Assembly (NCBI GenBank): GCA_041685075.1
Contig: JAWLGN010000296.1
Location: forward strand, 1 to 6,922
Reading direction: 5' to 3'
DNA from: JAMCRM01 sp041685075
Lineage (GTDB): Bacteria; Acidobacteriota; Terriglobia; Bryobacterales; Bryobacteraceae
Length of the DNA: 6,922 nucleotides
The notes under the pieces were generated by a model. That model had not been told where the DNA came from. It worked only from the letters and a program-made list of their open reading frames with translations, and searched no databases. Shown in pieces: positions 4,037-6,922 of this stretch (the stretch's first letter is position 1; every line of letters starts with the position of its first letter). Made by a program: the position numbers and the translations under genes.

Positions 4037-6136
4037 GTGGCGGCGCTAATTCCAATGTTTGAGAGCATTCAATCACCGGCGGACGCGACTTACTGGATGC
4101 TGTCCGGCAGGCTTCTGTACCTGGCCATTTCCATCCTGGGGCTGGCGTGCTTCGCCTACATCGTCGCCAGGCGCCTGGTCCCGCTCCTTCGGGCGGAGCG
4201 CGATCTCCGGTTCGATCGACCCTGGGCGCGGCTGGGCAACGTGTTCCAGTTCTGGCTCGGCCAGTGGAGGCACCCGCGATATCGCGCCGCGGGCACCATC
4301 CACCTGCTGATTTTTGCCGGCTTCATTCTCCTGATAGCGCGGGCCTTCTACCTGATTCTCTCCGGGATATTCGGCGAGTTCAGCCTGCCCGGCGTTTCCG
4401 GGCGATGGGTCCATACTTACTCCATCGCCGCGGACTACGCGGCGGCGGTGGTGTTTTTCGCGGTGCTGATCGCCGCGCTCCGGAGGTTAGTTCTCAGGCC
4501 CGCGCGGTACGCTCATCCACCCCACTACGGTAAGGGCCGCGCGGCCGACGCCGTCTTCCTGCTGCTGTTGATCGCGATCCTGATGGCCGCCGACGGCCTC
4601 TACGAAGCTTCCCGCGCCGTGGCGCTGGCGGAGGCCCCGGCCTTCCTCACGCTGCCCTGGATGATTTCGTTCCCGCTCCAATCGGCATCCGTTCCGGTGC
4701 TCGCTACGCTCTACCAGGGCGCCTTTCTGATCCACGAATTGACGTTCTTCTTCCTGCTCTGCTACCGGCCATTTGGCATCCAATTTCACGTCGAAACGTC
4801 GCTTTTTAGCATCTTTTTCGCCAAATTAGAGCGCCATTCGCTCAAGCCGGTCCGGTGGGGCGTGCCGGAGGAGCAGTTGACCCGCGTGCCGTCGTTCGGC
4901 GTGAAACGCTTCGAGGACTTCACGTGGAAACACATGCTCGACTTCTACTCCTGCGCGGATTGCGGGCGTTGTTCGGACCAGTGTCCGGCGAACGCCGTGA
5001 AGCGGCCCCTCTCGCCGCGGTTCTTCACCACCAAGGCGCGGGACTACTGCTTCCGTCACTACCCGGTTGCGGGCGCTTCGAGCAACGGCCAGCCGCTCGT
5101 GGGCACGGTCTATTCGGAAGACGAGATCTGGTCCTGCACCACCTGCGGCGCCTGCGAAGAAGAATGCCCGCTGTTGATCGAGTACATCGACAAGATCGTG
5201 GACCTGCGCCGCGGGCGGGTGGATGCCGGACGTGTGCCGCAGTCGCTCCAGAAGCCGCTCAAAGCCCTGGAGAGTCGCGGGAACCCGTTCGGAAAGATGG
5301 AGAAGAAGAGGGCCGATTGGGCGAAGGCGCGGGAGTTCGCCGAGACCTGCGCTGTGAAGATCGCCAACGGCGGCCCTCCCGCCGATACCCTCTACTTCGT
5401 CGATAGCATCACGTCCTACGACGATCGCCTGCAGGCGGTGGCGCGGGCCACGGCGAGAATCCTCGCTCACACGGGAGAGAACTTCGCCATCCTGGGGCCG
5501 GCCGAAAAAGACAGCGGCCACGACGTGCGGCGCTTCGGCGAAGAAATGCTGTTCATGGCGCTGCGGGACCAGAACCGCGAGACCATCGAGGCGGCGGGCG
5601 TGCGGCGCATCGTAACCGCCGATCCCCATGCGTTCAACGCGCTGAAGCACGACTACACGGGCCTGCCGCCGGTGGAGCACATCAGCCAGACGATCTCCCG
5701 TGCCATTGAGGCCGGCCGCCTGGCGCTCCATCCCGTGCCGGACCCGGACGCCGTCTACGTCTACCACGATCCCTGCTACCTGGGACGCCACAACGGCGTG
5801 TACGACGCGCCGCGGGATGTGCTGGATTCGATCCCCGGTCTCAAGCGCGCCGAGATGCGCAAGTGCCGCAGCCGCTCGTTCTGCTGCGGCGGAGGGGGGC
5901 TCGCGTTGTTCTACGAGTCGAAGGAAGAACAGCGGATGGGCGTCCTGAGAGTCCGGATGGCCGCGGAAGCCGGGGCCAGCGTGATCGTGACGGCCTGCCC
6001 GTTCTGCATGGTCAACATCGAGGATGCCATCAAGGTCGCGGGGATGGAAGAGACGATCGCCGTCATCGATATGGCGGAACTCGTCGATCAGCGGATCGCC
6101 CGCGAGAGCCGCCAGGTGGTGCAACTCAAATCCTAG
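4037..6136 (+). CDS. Membrane cytochrome b/Fe-S oxidoreductase, likely ETF:menaquinone oxidoreductase (EMO type)
   Basis: This 699-residue protein probably carries electrons from reduced ETF through Fe-S clusters and heme b to the quinone pool at the inner membrane. The N-terminal ~250 residues hold about five membrane helices (roughly 24-45, 88-110, 128-147, 171-186, 218-243), resembling the nitrate reductase gamma subunit (NarI). Likely heme ligands are H89 and H251, with H233 also placed as in NarI. A ferredoxin-like domain follows with two CxxCxxCxxxCP motifs (C306, C309, C312, C316; C367, C370, C373, C377). Two CCG-type (HdrB/HdrD-like) domains complete it. The second is intact (C580, CCG at 616-618, CPFC at 654-657). 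The first, about 450-560, keeps the family sequence but has lost its cysteines (S457, D492, D529, A532). The start is GTG with a good ribosome binding site. The stop is 16 bases before etfB, indicating co-transcription. This domain order beside etf genes is the signature of EMO. A general heterodisulfide-reductase-like oxidoreductase is the alternative. Confidence 0.88.
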   Translation: MAALIPMFESIQSPADATYWMLSGRLLYLAISILGLACFAYIVARRLVPLLRAERDLRFDRPWARLGNVFQFWLGQWRHPRYRAAGTIHLLIFAGFILLIARAFYLILSGIFGEFSLPGVSGRWVHTYSIAADYAAAVVFFAVLIAALRRLVLRPARYAHPPHYGKGRAADAVFLLLLIAILMAADGLYEASRAVALAEAPAFLTLPWMISFPLQSASVPVLATLYQGAFLIHELTFFFLLCYRPFGIQFHVETSLFSIFFAKLERHSLKPVRWGVPEEQLTRVPSFGVKRFEDFTWKHMLDFYSCADCGRCSDQCPANAVKRPLSPRFFTTKARDYCFRHYPVAGASSNGQPLVGTVYSEDEIWSCTTCGACEEECPLLIEYIDKIVDLRRGRVDAGRVPQSLQKPLKALESRGNPFGKMEKKRADWAKAREFAETCAVKIANGGPPADTLYFVDSITSYDDRLQAVARATARILAHTGENFAILGPAEKDSGHDVRRFGEEMLFMALRDQNRETIEAAGVRRIVTADPHAFNALKHDYTGLPPVEHISQTISRAIEAGRLALHPVPDPDAVYVYHDPCYLGRHNGVYDAPRDVLDSIPGLKRAEMRKCRSRSFCCGGGGLALFYESKEEQRMGVLRVRMAAEAGASVIVTACPFCMVNIEDAIKVAGMEETIAVIDMAELVDQRIARESRQVVQLKS

Positions 6137-6140
6137 CTTT

Positions 6141-6145
6141 GGAGG
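6141..6145 (+). promoter_or_regulatory. Ribosome binding site for etfB (GTG start)
   Basis: GGAGG sits 7 bases before GTG 6153-6155, in the 16-base gap after the oxidoreductase stop codon. The peptide from this GTG matches the conserved EtfB N-terminus, so the start is well fixed. Confidence 0.75.
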
Positions 6146-6152
6146 GCTGACA

Positions 6153-6922
6153 GTGAAGATTCTGGTCTGCGTGAAGCGAGTACCCGATACATCGGAAAAC
6201 GAGATCCAGGTGGGCAGCGACGGTAGCGATATCGAGCGGGAGGACCTGGTCTATTCGATCAACGAGCCCGATAACTATGCCGTCGAGGAGGCGCTGCGGA
6301 TTGCCGCGCAGACGGGCGGAACCGTGGACGTGGCGACCGTGGGGGACGATGAGGATGAAGAGGTCCTGCGCCGCCAGATGGCCATGGGGGCCAACCGCGG
6401 CGTGCTGCTCTCCGACGAGGCCTTCCGCGGCTCGGATGGCCGGGGCATCGCCGCCGTCTTGAAAGGGTTCGTGGAGAAGACGCCATACGACCTGATCCTG
6501 ACCGGCGTGCAGGCGGAGGACGGGGCGGCGCAGGTGGGCGGCATGCTGGCCGCCATGCTCGATTGTCCGTTCGCCTCGCTGGTGACCTCCATCCGGGTGC
6601 TCGACGACCGGACGCTCGAGATCAGCCGCGAGATCGAGGGCGGCAACCAGGAGATCAGCGAGATCGACCTCCCCTGCGTGCTCTCCATCCAGACCGGCAT
6701 CAACGAACCCCGCTACGTCGGGATGCGGGGCATCCGGCAGGTAGCCTCGGTCGATATTCCCGTGCTGGGGGCCGCGGACCTCGGCCTCGATGCCGCCGCC
6801 GTGGGGGCCGGCGCCGCCAGGGTGAAGCGCGCGGGATATTTCGTGCCGGTGGCCGGCAACGGCGCCGAGATGCTGGATGGAAGCCGGGAAGAGATGGTCG
6901 AACAGCTCGTTTCCATGCTGAA
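6153..6922 (+). CDS. etfB: Electron transfer flavoprotein beta subunit (3' end outside window)
   Basis: EtfB pairs with EtfA to form the heterodimer that takes electrons from acyl-CoA and related dehydrogenases; the beta subunit binds AMP or, in bifurcating types, a second FAD. The 256 visible residues cover nearly a whole family member. They include the N-terminal strand ILVCVKRVPDT (3-13), INEPDNYAVEEAL (37-49), VGDDEDEEVLRRQMAMGA (63-80) and LTGVQAEDGAAQVGGMLA (116-133). The EtfB signature region REIEGGNQEISEIDLPCVLS (159-178) and the conserved NEPRYVGMRGI (184-194) follow. No frameshift is seen. The frame is open at the window end and likely lacks only a few residues. The gene starts 16 bases after the membrane oxidoreductase gene, so the two are almost certainly one operon, and etfA is expected next. 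Whether this ETF is bifurcating cannot be settled from the beta subunit alone; the pairing with a quinone reductase favours an ordinary electron-carrying role. Confidence 0.93.
   Translation, partial: MKILVCVKRVPDTSENEIQVGSDGSDIEREDLVYSINEPDNYAVEEALRIAAQTGGTVDVATVGDDEDEEVLRRQMAMGANRGVLLSDEAFRGSDGRGIAAVLKGFVEKTPYDLILTGVQAEDGAAQVGGMLAAMLDCPFASLVTSIRVLDDRTLEISREIEGGNQEISEIDLPCVLSIQTGINEPRYVGMRGIRQVASVDIPVLGAADLGLDAAAVGAGAARVKRAGYFVPVAGNGAEMLDGSREEMVEQLVSML

Noticed and set aside
4826..6124. Long minus-strand open frame (432 residues) opposite the oxidoreductase
   Set aside because: It lies antisense to a gene with clear Fe-S motifs. It is His/Arg/Ala-rich with no domain, as expected for the antisense of GC-rich coding DNA.

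Overview
This is a GC-rich bacterial window that looks chromosomal. It holds five recognisable genes, two of them cut by the window edges, and shows no insertion sequence, phage, CRISPR array, tRNA or rRNA. An ETF next to a membrane Fe-S/cytochrome oxidoreductase points to a respiring bacterium that oxidises fatty or amino acids, probably with menaquinone. The overall style (high GC, frequent GTG/TTG starts, strong purine-rich ribosome binding sites) fits an environmental group such as Acidobacteriota, but this taxonomic guess is weak.

Layout. Bases 1-557 (+) are the 3' end of an Ala/Gln/Pro/Glu-rich repeat protein built on alternating 54-bp and 87-bp in-frame units. Bases 612-2210 (+) encode a divergent ABC1/UbiB-type atypical kinase starting at TTG. 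It converges, with only 5 bp between stop codons, on an alpha/beta-hydrolase gene (2995-2216, -), which also probably starts at TTG. A small helical protein of unknown function follows on the minus strand (3665-3159). Bases 3666-4036 are a gene-free divergent control region, more AT-rich than its surroundings, with a pair of 17-bp near-repeats and an inverted repeat.

Rightwards, bases 4037-6136 (+) encode a 699-residue membrane oxidoreductase with a NarI-like cytochrome b domain, a two-cluster [4Fe-4S] domain and two CCG-type domains. This is the architecture described for ETF:(methyl)menaquinone oxidoreductase. Sixteen bases later starts etfB, which runs off the window a few residues before its expected end; etfA presumably follows.

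Working together: acyl-CoA or similar dehydrogenases would reduce EtfAB, and the 4037-6136 protein would pass those electrons through Fe-S clusters and heme b to the quinone pool. An ABC1-family kinase nearby may relate to quinone or lipid metabolism, but that link is only positional. The most notable departures from family norms are the complete loss of cysteines from the first CCG domain of the oxidoreductase and the altered Ala-rich loop of the kinase. I did not find a clearly new multi-gene system here.
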